Below are positions 28,711 through 36,617 of a DNA stretch of 64,000 bases, in pieces. Made by a program: the position numbers and the translations under genes. Under the pieces are notes generated by a model that made no database searches, was not told the DNA's origin, and worked only from the letters and a program-made list of their open reading frames with translations. The stretch's first letter is position 1; every line of letters begins with the position of its first letter. Source of the DNA: Desulforhopalus vacuolatus. GTDB taxonomy: Bacteria; Desulfobacterota; Desulfobulbia; Desulfobulbales; Desulfocapsaceae. Location: the NCBI RefSeq assembly GCF_016918505.1, contig NZ_JAFFPZ010000012.1, positions 1 to 64,000 on the forward strand. Reading direction: 5' to 3'.

Positions 28711-28892
28711 CGGGTCAGCTGGTTTGGGAGGCGGATTTGGGGCTGACCATCGGAGGGATTGCGGGTGAAGGGACGAACCCGCATAGCCCGGAGATGTGCA
28801 GCTCCAAATCCGCCGAAAGAATGAAAAGGGCCTTTTGGGAAAAAGGCCAGAAAATGCAAAATTCAGGTACAATTCAATCACAGGAAAACATC
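28711..28892 (+). promoter_or_regulatory. Structured spacer with nested inverted repeats after VR1
   Basis: Three inverted repeats: GGTCAGC (28713-28719) with GCTGACC (28742-28748); GGCGGATTTGG (28731-28741) with CCAAATCCGCC (28804-28814); and GCGGGT (28761-28766) with ACCCGC (28777-28782). Shortened relics follow the other two copies (one arm each). DGR targets often have a DNA hairpin just past the variable region, so this may matter for retrohoming, but the arms are not the usual short-loop form. Confidence 0.4.
28829..28848 (+). promoter_or_regulatory. Conserved leader hairpin before J-domain gene
   Basis: GGCCTTTT-GGGA-AAAAGGCC, an 8-bp perfect stem 44 nt before the ATG. The same hairpin (7 bp, loop GGGA) occurs at 31622-31639 before the paralogue. 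No T-run follows, so it is not a simple terminator. Confidence 0.45.
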
Positions 28893-29837
28893 ATGCAGCA
28901 ACTGATAAAACGGCTGGAGATTATCAAGGCGGCGATCAGTCTTGAAGATGAAGAGACCATCTCTCTCCATCTGGAGAAGATTCGCTGCAGGGCAGGAGAG
29001 GTCGAGGAGCTGACTGTCATCTTCTCCTGTCTCGATGCCCTTGATTACCCCGAAGCTCTTTTGCACATTACCACCTTTCTCAACACTCAATCCGCCGTCA
29101 CTACATGGAGTGATCCGGAAGTTGCTGCTCTCAAGCTGGAGCTGCAGGGATTGGAGCGCAGGCTTACCCGGCTCAGCGGGGAGCGGGATGAATTTCTCCA
29201 TACTATTGACGGTTTCAACCGTCAATACAGTATGCACCTTGGGAAGACCATCTCCGAAATCCTCAAACTTCAGGTAATGCTTGCCGGGGTAGAAGAGGCG
29301 AAGCATATTGGTGACAAAATATATGAAAAGGCGAGGGAAAAGGCTCAGGAGCAGTATGGGCGCTTTTCCGGCGAGTATGAGGAGCACCTTGCCGAACCGG
29401 AGCCGCAGAAACTGAATGAGAAAGATGCCCGGCGGCTGAAAATTGCCTATCGCAAGGCAAGCCGCTTCTGCCATCCTGATATGGTTGCCGACGATTTGAA
29501 GGAGCAGGCGGCGGCACAGTTTCAGGAATTGAATAACGCTTATCGGATGAATGATCTGGCCAGGGTTGAGGAGATTCTCGTCAGCCTCGAGAACGGCGGT
29601 TCCTTTGTTGCAGCCAGTGAACAGATGAATGACAAAGAAAAACTGCGAACGCACATCAGAGGCCTGCGTCAGCGGGTGGACGAGTTGGCAGCGGAGATTG
29701 AGCGGATACAGGCGGACAATACCTGGCAGCTGGTGGTGCAGCTTGGCGGGGAATATGATGCGTATTTCACCGAGCAGGAAGCGGCGCTGAAAGAAGAAAT
29801 GGAACGGTTACAGCAGAAATTTCGGGAGATGGTGTGA
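28893..29837 (+). CDS. Coiled-coil protein with internal J domain
   Basis: 314 residues, Glu/Lys/Leu-rich. Residues ~80-160 and ~255-314 are predicted coiled coil. Around 180-230 lies a J domain: LKIAYRKASRFCHPDMVADD with the HPD tripeptide at 194-196 and QFQELNNAYRMND as helix III; such domains stimulate Hsp70 ATPase. It is internal, unlike classical DnaJ. The start is ATG 28893 (CAGGAAAACATC upstream) rather than an earlier in-frame codon, because the matching leader of the paralogue contains a stop. It follows variable protein 1 by 182 bp and its stop overlaps the PH-domain gene start. Role unknown; a chaperone or assembly factor for the neighbouring lectin-fold proteins is a guess. Confidence 0.75.
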   Translation: MQQLIKRLEIIKAAISLEDEETISLHLEKIRCRAGEVEELTVIFSCLDALDYPEALLHITTFLNTQSAVTTWSDPEVAALKLELQGLERRLTRLSGERDEFLHTIDGFNRQYSMHLGKTISEILKLQVMLAGVEEAKHIGDKIYEKAREKAQEQYGRFSGEYEEHLAEPEPQKLNEKDARRLKIAYRKASRFCHPDMVADDLKEQAAAQFQELNNAYRMNDLARVEEILVSLENGGSFVAASEQMNDKEKLRTHIRGLRQRVDELAAEIERIQADNTWQLVVQLGGEYDAYFTEQEAALKEEMERLQQKFREMV

Positions 29838-30208
29838 TGGGAAACTATGTAAACAACACTCTGATCAGGGACGAGCATGTGGTGTATGAGACGAAATTGC
29901 ACTGGATACTCTTTTGCAAACTCAAGGCACTTTTTTCTCTTTTTATCGTTCCGGCAATAGACCGGACAACCAGTGAATTTGTTATCACCAACCGACGGGT
30001 GGTAATCAAGGTGGGCTGGTTTAACCACGACGCCTTTGAGATGAATCTGTCGAAGATAGAGTCGGTCAACATTTCGCAGTCTTTTATCGCCCGTATTCTT
30101 GGTTATGGCACAATTATAATTGTTGGTACCGGCGGCTCGAAGGAGATGTTTCATAATATTTCTAAACCAAAAGAGTTCAAACGCCAGTTTATGGCACATG
30201 CGGAGTAG
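29837..30208 (+). CDS. Bacterial PH-domain (bPH2) protein
   Basis: 123 residues. After a short N-terminus (LIRDEHVVYETKLHW) there is a hydrophobic stretch (ILFCKLKALFSLFIVPAI) and then a bacterial pleckstrin-homology domain: SEFVITNRRVVIKVGWF, LSKIESVNISQSFIARILGYGTIIIVGTGGSKEMF, and KPKEFKRQF. This pattern is that of the YdbS-like/DUF304 family. The family is usually membrane-associated; ligands are unknown. ATG overlaps the J-protein stop (TGATG), so translation is probably coupled. No copy follows the second J-like gene. Confidence 0.8.
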   Translation: MGNYVNNTLIRDEHVVYETKLHWILFCKLKALFSLFIVPAIDRTTSEFVITNRRVVIKVGWFNHDAFEMNLSKIESVNISQSFIARILGYGTIIIVGTGGSKEMFHNISKPKEFKRQFMAHAE

Positions 30209-30230
30209 TACTTCAGTACTGCTTAAATAT

Positions 30231-30279
30231 TCGGATATAAACGTTTTCGTTTAAAGCATTGTCCCTGGTCGTTAAAATC
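30231..30279 (+). repeat. Dispersed repeat with AAACGTTTTCGTTT core
   Basis: cggatataaacgttttcgtttaa and the next ~22 bp match 51278-51326 (cggatacaaacgttttcgtttaa...) with scattered changes. It lies between the PH-domain gene and variable protein 2. Confidence 0.55.
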
Positions 30280-30418
30280 CAATACATTCAGTCCTCAGAC
30301 TCTGTTGTGAATAATTAGGATTTACTGTGTAGTAGGTTGGAGCTGAGCCTTAAAGGTGGTTATTACTCTTTTTTGTAAATACAGACGAACCCCTCGAAAA
30401 AACTAACAGAGAAACGCC

Positions 30419-31372
30419 ATGAGTGAAAAAGACGGAAAATTCCTGATTCTGAAAAAGAATGCCGGGGAGATTGCCCTTGGCCGCACCAAAAACATGCTTT
30501 CCGCTGCGACCAGCATTCTTGCCAATGCTCCTCTAAAACGAAAAACGGAGGGAATTGCCCCTCCCCGGAAGAAGCATGAGGTAGAAGTTGCCAGAGACGT
30601 TGGCCCTCATAGAAAAGAGTTTCGAGATCCCACGACCGGTATGGAGTTTGTGCTGGTGAAGGGGGGGTGTTATCAGATGGGGGATACCTTTGGCGAGGGA
30701 TACAAAGATGAAAAACCGGTGCATGAAGTCTGTGTTGATGATTTCTATATGGGGAAATATGAGGTGACCCAGGGGGAATGGCAAAAGATTATGGGCAGTA
30801 ATCCAAGTGAATTCAAGAATGGTTATTGTTATCCGGTGGAAAACGTAAGCTGGAATGATATCACTGAGAAATTTCTCCCCAAACTGAACAGAAGCAGCGG
30901 AAAATGCTATCGTCTGCCCACGGAAGTGGAGTGGGAGTATGCCGCCCGTGCTGGGGGAAAAAAGGTTCGTTTTGGCAATGGCATAGGTCTTCGCATAGAT
31001 ATTGACACAGATCGTGCTAATCCCCGTGAGATAAATTTTAAGGGGATTGCGAAGTATCAACAGTATTACAGCCAAACGGGAGTGTATCGAGAGAAGACAA
31101 CGAAGGTTGGCAGCTTTGCTCCCAACAGTCTGGGACTTTATGATATGAGTGGCAACGTCTGGGAATGGTGTTCCGACTGGTACGCTAAGAACTACTATTC
31201 CTCAAGTCCTCGTAACAATCCTGAGGGGCCTGATTCAGGTTCAAACCGCGTGATTCGCGGCGGCAGCTGGAGCAATTCCCCGTGGCAAATACGGGCAGCG
31301 TTTCGCTCCTGCAACTTGCCGGATTACTCTTTCTTCACCCTTGGCTTCCGGCTTGTTCTCCCAGTTCATTAA
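30419..31372 (+). CDS. Variable protein 2: SUMF1/C-type-lectin fold, DGR target-like
   Basis: 317 residues, collinear with variable protein 1 through the shared N-terminal segment (NAGEIALGRTKNMLSAA) and the SUMF1 core (MSGNVWEWCSDW, RGGSW, LGFRLVLPVH). It has a short insertion around residue 195 (IGLRIDIDTDRANPREIN). The C-terminal variable stretch reads WSNSPWQIRAAFRSC and NLPDYSFFTLGFRL. The two catalytic cysteines of formylglycine-generating enzymes are absent. No signal peptide. Translation starts at ATG 30419 after the conserved ctcgaaaaaactaacagag leader. Intact frame, so presumably expressed. Confidence 0.9.
   Translation: MSEKDGKFLILKKNAGEIALGRTKNMLSAATSILANAPLKRKTEGIAPPRKKHEVEVARDVGPHRKEFRDPTTGMEFVLVKGGCYQMGDTFGEGYKDEKPVHEVCVDDFYMGKYEVTQGEWQKIMGSNPSEFKNGYCYPVENVSWNDITEKFLPKLNRSSGKCYRLPTEVEWEYAARAGGKKVRFGNGIGLRIDIDTDRANPREINFKGIAKYQQYYSQTGVYREKTTKVGSFAPNSLGLYDMSGNVWEWCSDWYAKNYYSSSPRNNPEGPDSGSNRVIRGGSWSNSPWQIRAAFRSCNLPDYSFFTLGFRLVLPVH
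31244..31339 (+). other. Variable region 2 (VR2) of lectin-fold protein 2
   Basis: Aligned codon for codon with VR1 and VR3. At positions 1, 4, 10, 11, 12, 20, 22, 28, 31 and 32 it has AAC, ATT, AGC, AAT, TCC, TTT, TCC, TAC, TTC and ACC, again NNC or NNT. Positions 15-16 (CAA, ATA) do not fit the A-only rule and point to extra drift or a different template. Confidence 0.72.
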
Positions 31373-31683
31373 CGGACTGGTTTCGGAGGCGGATTTGAAA
31401 AATGGAACGTGTCTGTGATAAAACGACTTCTTTAAATCTCAACGATTCCATGTTTTTCTTACTCTGTAATAAAAAAAATAAATCTGGAACTGGCTCTGAG
31501 GGTGAAATGTGATTCTGTCCCTGAAGGGTGAAAAGTTATCAGAGATCAGGCAGTACGACGTATAACAGCGATGTTTTTTTGCTTGTTTATGCTTCGATAA
31601 TACATTCTAAAAATGAAAAGTGCCTTTTGGGAAAAAGGCCAGAAAATGTAAAATTCAGGTAGAATTCAACCAGAGAAAACATC
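31373..31683. other. 311-bp spacer between variable protein 2 and J-like gene
   Basis: Begins with one arm (ggaggcggattt) of the inverted repeat seen after VR1, then AT-rich sequence without a gene, and ends with the conserved leader (hairpin 31622-31639, then aattcaaccagagaaaacatc) of the J-like gene. Confidence 0.6.
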
Positions 31684-32475
31684 ATGCAGCAACTGATAAA
31701 ACGGCTGGAGATTATCAAGGCGGCGATCAGTCTTGAAGATGAGGAGACCATCTCTCTTCAGGTGGATAAGATCCGCTGCAGGTCGGGGGAGGTAGAGGAA
31801 CTGACTCTTATCCTCTCCTGTCTCGATACCCTGGATTACCCCGAAGCGCTTTCACACATTACCACCTTTCTCAATATTCACACCCCTGTCACTCCATGGG
31901 GTGACCCGGAAATCGCTGCCCTCAAGCTGGAGTTGCAGGGGTTGGAGCGCAGACTGATCCTGCTCAGCGGGGAGCGGGATGAATTCCTCTACACCATCGA
32001 TGGCTTTAACCGTCAGTACAGCGTGTGTCTTGGGGAGATTATCTCCCAAATCCTCAAACTTCAGGTGATGCTTGCCGGGGCGGAAGAGGCAAAGCATATT
32101 GGGGACAATGAAGAAACCCGCAAAGAATATGAAAAGGTGAAGGAGAAGGCAGAGGAGCAATATCAGGAGCTGAACAACGCGTACCGGATGAACGATCAGG
32201 CCACGGTTGAGGAGATTCTCGTCAGCCTCGAGAGCGGCGCTTTTGTTGCCGCCAGTGAACAAATGGATGACAAAGAAAAACTGCGAACGCATATCAAAGG
32301 CCTGCGTCAGCGGGTAGACGAGTTGGCAGCGGAGATTGAGCGGATACAGGAGGACAATATCTGGCAGTTTGTGGTACAGCTTGGCGGGAAATATGATGCG
32401 TATTTCACCGAGCAGGAGGCGGCGCTGAAAGAGGAAAGGGAACGGTTGCGGCAGGAATTTCGGAAGATGGTGTGA
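31684..32475 (+). CDS. Coiled-coil paralogue of the J-domain protein, J domain deleted
   Basis: 263 residues, closely related to the 314-residue protein upstream (start MQQLIKRLEIIKAAISLEDE in both). An internal stretch of about 51 residues is missing: the sequence passes from KEKAEEQYQ straight to ELNNAYRMND, removing helix I, helix II and the HPD motif of the J domain while keeping helix III. It therefore cannot act as an Hsp70 co-chaperone. The coiled-coil N- and C-terminal parts are intact (EKLRTHIKGLRQRVDELAAE). It is 38 bp before variable protein 3. Function unknown. Confidence 0.75.
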   Translation: MQQLIKRLEIIKAAISLEDEETISLQVDKIRCRSGEVEELTLILSCLDTLDYPEALSHITTFLNIHTPVTPWGDPEIAALKLELQGLERRLILLSGERDEFLYTIDGFNRQYSVCLGEIISQILKLQVMLAGAEEAKHIGDNEETRKEYEKVKEKAEEQYQELNNAYRMNDQATVEEILVSLESGAFVAASEQMDDKEKLRTHIKGLRQRVDELAAEIERIQEDNIWQFVVQLGGKYDAYFTEQEAALKEERERLRQEFRKMV

Positions 32476-32513
32476 TGGACTAATCCCTCGAAAAAAACTA
32501 CCAGAGAAATACC

Positions 32514-33470
32514 ATGAGCGGAAAAGACGAAAAATCACTGATTCTGAAGAAGAACGCTGGAGAGATTGCCCTGGGCCGCACCAAAAACATGCTTTCCGCT
32601 GTGGACAGCATTCTTGCCAATGCTCCGGCAAAACGAAAAGCGGAGGGAATTGTCACCCCCCCACAGAAGAAACATGAGGTGGACGTTGCCGGAGACGTTG
32701 GCTCTTATGGGAAAGAGTTTCGAGATCCCACGACCGGTATGGAGTTTGTGCTGGTGAAGGGAGGGTGTTATCAGATGGGAGATACCTTTGGCGAGGAATA
32801 CAAAAATGAAAAGCCGGTGCACGAGGTCTGTGTTGATGATTTCTATATGGGGAAATATGAGGTGACCCAGAGGGAATGGCGAAAGATTATGGACAGTGTG
32901 GGCAGTAATCCGAGTTACTTTAAGTCGAGCATGTTCAAAAATCGCAATCGTTATCCTGTGGAAACCGTAAGCTGGAACGATATCACCGAAAATTTCCTTT
33001 CCAAATTAAACAGGAGCAGTGGGAAAATCTATCGTTTGCCCACGGAAGCGGAGTGGGAGTATGCCGCCCGTGAAGGTGGAAAGAAGGTTCGTTTTGGCAA
33101 TGGTAAAGATATTGCCGATCCCCGTGAGATAAATTTTAGTGGGCGTGCACATGAGAAAGAGTTTTACAGCCAAACGGGGGTGTGGCGACGCCAGACAACG
33201 AAGGTTGGCAGCTTTGCTCCCAACAGTCTGGGACTTTATGATATGAGTGGTAACGTCGAGGAATGGTGTTCTGACTGGTTCAATGAGAACTACTATGATT
33301 CAAGCCCTCGCAACAATCCTGAGGGGCCGGATTCTGGTTCTTACCGCGTGTATCGCGGCGGCAGCTGGGGCGATACCCCAAGGAACGTGCGGGCTGCGAA
33401 TCGTAACTACAACTCGCCGGATTTCTCCAGTAACGACCTTGGATTCCGGCTTGTTCTCCCAGTTCATTAA
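32514..33470 (+). CDS. Variable protein 3: SUMF1/C-type-lectin fold, DGR target-like
   Basis: 318 residues, third paralogue of the set. The shared N-terminal segment (NAGEIALGRTKNMLSAV) is followed by the SUMF1 core with a short insertion near residue 125-135 (IMDSVGSNPSYFKSSMFKN) and MSGNVEEWCSDW. The variable stretch reads WGDTPRNVRAANRNYNSPDF then SSNDLGFRL, the copy richest in Asn codons and thus closest to an inferred AAC-rich template. Lacks the FGE catalytic cysteines. Leader ctcgaaaaaaactaccagagaaatacc precedes the ATG. No gene follows for about 490 bp. Confidence 0.9.
   Translation: MSGKDEKSLILKKNAGEIALGRTKNMLSAVDSILANAPAKRKAEGIVTPPQKKHEVDVAGDVGSYGKEFRDPTTGMEFVLVKGGCYQMGDTFGEEYKNEKPVHEVCVDDFYMGKYEVTQREWRKIMDSVGSNPSYFKSSMFKNRNRYPVETVSWNDITENFLSKLNRSSGKIYRLPTEAEWEYAAREGGKKVRFGNGKDIADPREINFSGRAHEKEFYSQTGVWRRQTTKVGSFAPNSLGLYDMSGNVEEWCSDWFNENYYDSSPRNNPEGPDSGSYRVYRGGSWGDTPRNVRAANRNYNSPDFSSNDLGFRLVLPVH
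33342..33437 (+). other. Variable region 3 (VR3) of lectin-fold protein 3
   Basis: At positions 1, 4, 10, 11, 12, 20, 22, 28, 31 and 32 it has TAC, TAT, GGC, GAT, ACC, AAT, AAC, TTC, AAC and GAC. Codons 14-15 are AGG AAC against GGG CTC in VR1. The invariant tail (33438-33470) is shared with VR2 except for two synonymous changes. Confidence 0.75.
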
Positions 33471-33956
33471 CGGGCTGGTAGGGGATGTGCAGCCCCAAAT
33501 CTGCCGAAGAATGAAAATCGTTCCTTGTTATAATTTTACCGAGAATTTGTACTGCCCCCAAAAACGCGGGACAAACAGGATGATAAATTCATTTCATTGT
33601 AGAAATGTCTGTTGTGGGATGAGGCACCTGTTGTGCTGAAGACGCCCAAATTGGTCGTCTCTACAAAGACCTTTTCCTGGTCTCCTGCTTCCTTTCTCTT
33701 GTATCCCTTCTTTCGTCCCTCCCTGTTTAATTTTAAAAATATTTTTCTCAAATGTTTTCGTCTTTCTTCGCGTGTTTAGCGTGTTTCGTTGGCTGCCCAG
33801 TCTTTGTCTTTCTGTCTTTTGCCTTTCCCCGTCTCCCGTCTCCTTTCTCCCGCTTTTGCCTTCCTTCGCGTTCTTCGCGGTAAAAAAATTGTCTTATCGC
33901 TTTTTGCTTTTCCCAGTCTCCCCCGGCATAAAGTACAGTCTGAAAAAAATTGAGGT
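33471..33956. other. 486-bp repeat-rich intergenic region
   Basis: Starts with a shortened relic of the VR1 downstream spacer (gatgtgcagccccaaatctgccgaa), then a ~114-bp dispersed repeat (33556-33669) and a degenerate reverse copy of the MITE-like element with long pyrimidine tracts (33721-33850). No gene seen. Confidence 0.6.
33556..33669 (+). repeat. ~114-bp dispersed repeat containing a GACGCCCAA palindrome
   Basis: Matches 57464-57576 on the same strand with scattered changes: shared words include acaaacagg, atttcattg, ctgttgtg, cacctgttgtgctgaagac and gcccaaattgg. The palindrome has one mismatch here and is perfect in the other copy. Confidence 0.7.
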
Positions 33957-34922
33957 TCACACCACCCGGCGAATCGGTGTCCCTTCTGCATAGCGGTTGA
34001 TGTTCTCTACCACCTGACCGATGAGGTTTGTGATCGCGCTGTCGGATCCCCATGCAATGTGCGGGGTAACAATGAGCTGCGGGAGAGTTGGATCGAGCAG
34101 TGGATTGCCGGCGGTCGGCGGCTCCGTGGTCAGCACATCAATTCCTGCTCCCCCGATCCGGCCTGCCCTCAGAGCGTCGGCCAGAGCTGCTTCATCAACC
34201 AGTCCTCCGCGGGCGGCATTGATGAGAATGGCATTCTCTTTCATCATTGCCAGCTCGTTTGCTCCGATCAGGTTGCGGGTAGAGTTATTGAGCGGGCAGT
34301 GCAGGGTGATGATATCGGCAGTTTTCAGCAGAGTCTCAAGGGGGTGAAAACCCTCACGGATGGAGGTTGCTCCCCGCCGTTCACCAAAGAGAACCTTCAT
34401 GCCGAGAGCTCCCGCCATCTTTCCAACAGCGCTGCCGAGACTGCCACTGCCGATGATGCCAATGGTGCAGTCGGCGATGTCGCCAATGGGATGAGTGAGG
34501 AAGCAGAACTGTCTGCTTTTTGCCCATTCCCCTGCCATAACACCTTTGTGATAGGTGAGGAGGTTGCGGCGCAGGGCGAAGATCATGGCAATGACGTGTT
34601 CAGGGACAGATGTTTCGGCGTAGTTCTGGACGTTGCAGACAATAATGCCACGGTCGCGGCAGGCATCAAGGTCAATGATATCGTAGCCAGTGGCTGTGAC
34701 TGCAATCATCCTCAACTCTGGCAGATGTGCAATGCACTCCCGGCGCAGCGGCACTTTATTGGTCATGATGATTTCTGCTTCTGCTGCCCTTTGTATGATT
34801 TCATCCTCTGTTGTACAAGGAAAAGAGGTGTATTCATGGGGAAAAGCAAAGGGGGGAAGGGTGATGTGTTCGGGGATGGTTTCGGCGTCAAGAAAGACGA
34901 TTTTTCTGGTGCTGTTTTTCAT
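33957..34922 (-). CDS. D-isomer 2-hydroxyacid dehydrogenase, glycerate dehydrogenase-like
   Basis: 321 residues. NAD-binding Rossmann motif IGIIGSGSLGSAV, then the catalytic triad regions of the family: INAARGGLVDE (Arg), DVLTTEPP (Glu) and TPHIAWGS (His). The family reduces 2-keto acids or oxidises D-2-hydroxyacids, such as hydroxypyruvate/glycerate or glyoxylate; substrate is not readable. ATG at 34922 is preferred to one 21 nt further upstream because CCGGAG lies 7 nt before it. It is convergent with nothing on its 3' side except the repeat-rich spacer. Confidence 0.88.
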   Translation of the reverse strand: MKNSTRKIVFLDAETIPEHITLPPFAFPHEYTSFPCTTEDEIIQRAAEAEIIMTNKVPLRRECIAHLPELRMIAVTATGYDIIDLDACRDRGIIVCNVQNYAETSVPEHVIAMIFALRRNLLTYHKGVMAGEWAKSRQFCFLTHPIGDIADCTIGIIGSGSLGSAVGKMAGALGMKVLFGERRGATSIREGFHPLETLLKTADIITLHCPLNNSTRNLIGANELAMMKENAILINAARGGLVDEAALADALRAGRIGGAGIDVLTTEPPTAGNPLLDPTLPQLIVTPHIAWGSDSAITNLIGQVVENINRYAEGTPIRRVV

Positions 34923-35326
34923 GGCTGTTCTCCGGGGATTCAAGGGATATCTCTTCAGTGTTATATTTTCAATGGAATGCGTGGGATTCCTGTCAACTGT
35001 TCCTGTTCTCGGCAGAGAAGACGTAATTTCTCAGAAAACCGTGAACAACAAAAAAACATTTAAGAACAAAAAGTTCATTGAAATTAAACCGGGAAGGACG
35101 GAAAAGCAAAAGGCGGTACGGCATTTTTTGTCTTTTTCCATATCTTTTTGAGAAGTTACAGTTTCTCAAAATGAAAAAGGTGCCTGTGCCAATCTTTGTT
35201 GAAAAATGATGAAAAAGCGATTGAAAAGAACCAGATATACAATAGGCTGCTGTGGCTTTGATAGGTTTTGGGAGTGAGGGGTACCCTGCTGGGTACCTTG
35301 ATATTAATTCTACATGTAGAGAACTG
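34923..35326. other. 404-bp divergent intergenic region with two hairpins
   Basis: Contains TTTTGAGAA-(8 nt)-TTCTCAAAA at 35146-35171 and GGTACCC-tgct-GGGTACC at 35280-35297, the latter 30 bp before the dUTPase ATG. A purine-rich run near 35090-35115 resembles the MITE interior. An in-frame dut extension to 35252 exists but would run through the hairpin and is not favoured. Confidence 0.55.
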
Positions 35327-35782
35327 ATGAAAGTTGAGTTTTGCAAACTGAAAAATGGTGAAGGACTCTCACTGCCGCAGTATCAGACGGCAGGAGCTGC
35401 AGGCATGGATATCTGTGCTGCAGTGGAGGACTCCGTTGTCTTACAACCTGGTGAGATTGTTCTTATTCCCGCCGGTTTTGCCATGGCCATCCCTGACGGA
35501 TTTGAGGCGCAGATACGGCCGCGTTCCGGGCTTGCTGTGAAACATGGAATAACCCTGATTAACAGCCCCGGGACCATCGACAGTGATTATCGCGGTGAAA
35601 TAAAGATTCCGCTCATTAATCATGGCTGTGAACCCTTTACTTTGTGGCGTGGTGACCGTATTGCTCAGATGGTGCTGGCGAGTGTGGTTCGGGTAGAGGT
35701 TGTTGAGGTGAGTGAACTGGACAACACCGATCGGGGTACAGACGGATTTGGACATACTGGAATGGGGAGTGGGGGAGAATGA
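35327..35782 (+). CDS. dut: dUTP diphosphatase
   Basis: 151 residues, the usual size of trimeric dUTPase, which hydrolyses dUTP to dUMP and PPi. All five motifs are present: AAGMDICA (1), [11 protein letters not shown] (2), [16 protein letters not shown] with the substrate-binding and catalytic Asp (3), RGDRIAQMV (4) and [12 protein letters not shown] (5). Motif 5 has TDGFGHTG where RGxGGFGSTG is usual, a mild variant. ATG at 35327 is chosen because [19 protein letters not shown] aligns with the family start. Its last codons overlap the next gene (ATGA). Confidence 0.93.
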   Translation: MKVEFCKLKNGEGLSLPQYQTAGAAGMDICAAVEDSVVLQPGEIVLIPAGFAMAIPDGFEAQIRPRSGLAVKHGITLINSPGTIDSDYRGEIKIPLINHGCEPFTLWRGDRIAQMVLASVVRVEVVEVSELDNTDRGTDGFGHTGMGSGGE

Positions 35783-36540
35783 ATTTTTCAGTTCTTGGCA
35801 GTGGCAGTAAAGGGAATTGTGTCTATGTCGAGAGTGGCGAGACCGCAGTGTTTATTGATGCCGGATTATCCGGCCGGCAGACCCTGCTCCGGCTTGAGGC
35901 GGTAGGGCGCGATGCCAGTCTTGTGCGGGCAATATGTCTCACCCATGAACACAACGACCATATTCACGGTGCCGGTATCATCTCCCGCAAGCTGGAAATC
36001 CCGGTTTATGCCAATAAAGGTACGCTCAAGAACGGTCGTAAAAAGATGGGACGACTTTTTAACACGGTGCCCTTTGAAACTGGAGAACACCTTGAAGTCG
36101 GTGCCCTTTCGATTCACTCCTTCGCCATCTCCCACGATACTGCCGACCCGGTTGGTTTTGTCGTCAGCGACGGAAAATCCTCTCTTGGTTATCTCACCGA
36201 CACGGGCAAAACCACCTGCCTGATGGATACCCGGCTTGCTGCCTGTAATGGCTTGATCCTGGAATTTAATCACGACCTGGAAATGTTGAAAAACGGCCCC
36301 TATCCGCTGCCATTGCAGCAGCGTGTTCGTTCCAGCAGGGGGCATCTTTGTAATAAGGATGCTGCGGAGTTCCTGCGGGGGGTGCAGAACGGTGTGCTGC
36401 GTCATCTGGTGCTCGCCCATTTGAGTGAGAAAAATAATTTGCCCCGGCTCGCGCAGCAGGCGGCCGGGGCAGTTCTCAATGCAGGAGTCGAGCTGCACAC
36501 CGCCAGCCAGAGTGAACCTCTGGCGATGATTACGCTTTGA
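35779..36540 (+). CDS. Metallo-beta-lactamase-fold hydrolase, YycJ/WalJ-like
   Basis: 253 residues. The metal-binding HxHxDH is in [13 protein letters not shown] (about residues 54-66), followed by [10 protein letters not shown] and YLTDTG (metal-ligand Asp) and LAHLSEKNN with the last His. Start [14 protein letters not shown] is typical of the YycJ group, proposed to act as DNA exonucleases. Translation starts within the dut stop codon (ATGA), implying coupling. The role in nucleic acid metabolism is inferred from family and from co-transcription with dut. Confidence 0.87.
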   Translation: MNFSVLGSGSKGNCVYVESGETAVFIDAGLSGRQTLLRLEAVGRDASLVRAICLTHEHNDHIHGAGIISRKLEIPVYANKGTLKNGRKKMGRLFNTVPFETGEHLEVGALSIHSFAISHDTADPVGFVVSDGKSSLGYLTDTGKTTCLMDTRLAACNGLILEFNHDLEMLKNGPYPLPLQQRVRSSRGHLCNKDAAEFLRGVQNGVLRHLVLAHLSEKNNLPRLAQQAAGAVLNAGVELHTASQSEPLAMITL

Positions 36541-36568
36541 GACAAAAACGGGAAGAAAGGCAAAAGCG

Positions 36569-36591
36569 GGAGAAAGGAGACTCCTTTCTCC
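36569..36591. terminator. Hairpin between convergent genes
   Basis: GGAGAAAGG-AGACT-CCTTTCTCC, 9-bp stem in the 77-bp space between the converging hydrolase and YhbY genes, followed by T-rich sequence in the plus direction. Lies in a purine/pyrimidine tract like those in the dispersed repeats, so it may be fortuitous. Confidence 0.5.
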
Positions 36592-36617
36592 TTTCTCCTG
36601 TTTCCTTTTTTTCCCTT

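Noticed and set aside
27781-33470. Sulfatase-activating (formylglycine-generating) enzymes
   Set aside because: The two active-site cysteines that follow RGGS in true FGE are missing in all three, and no sulfatase gene is nearby.
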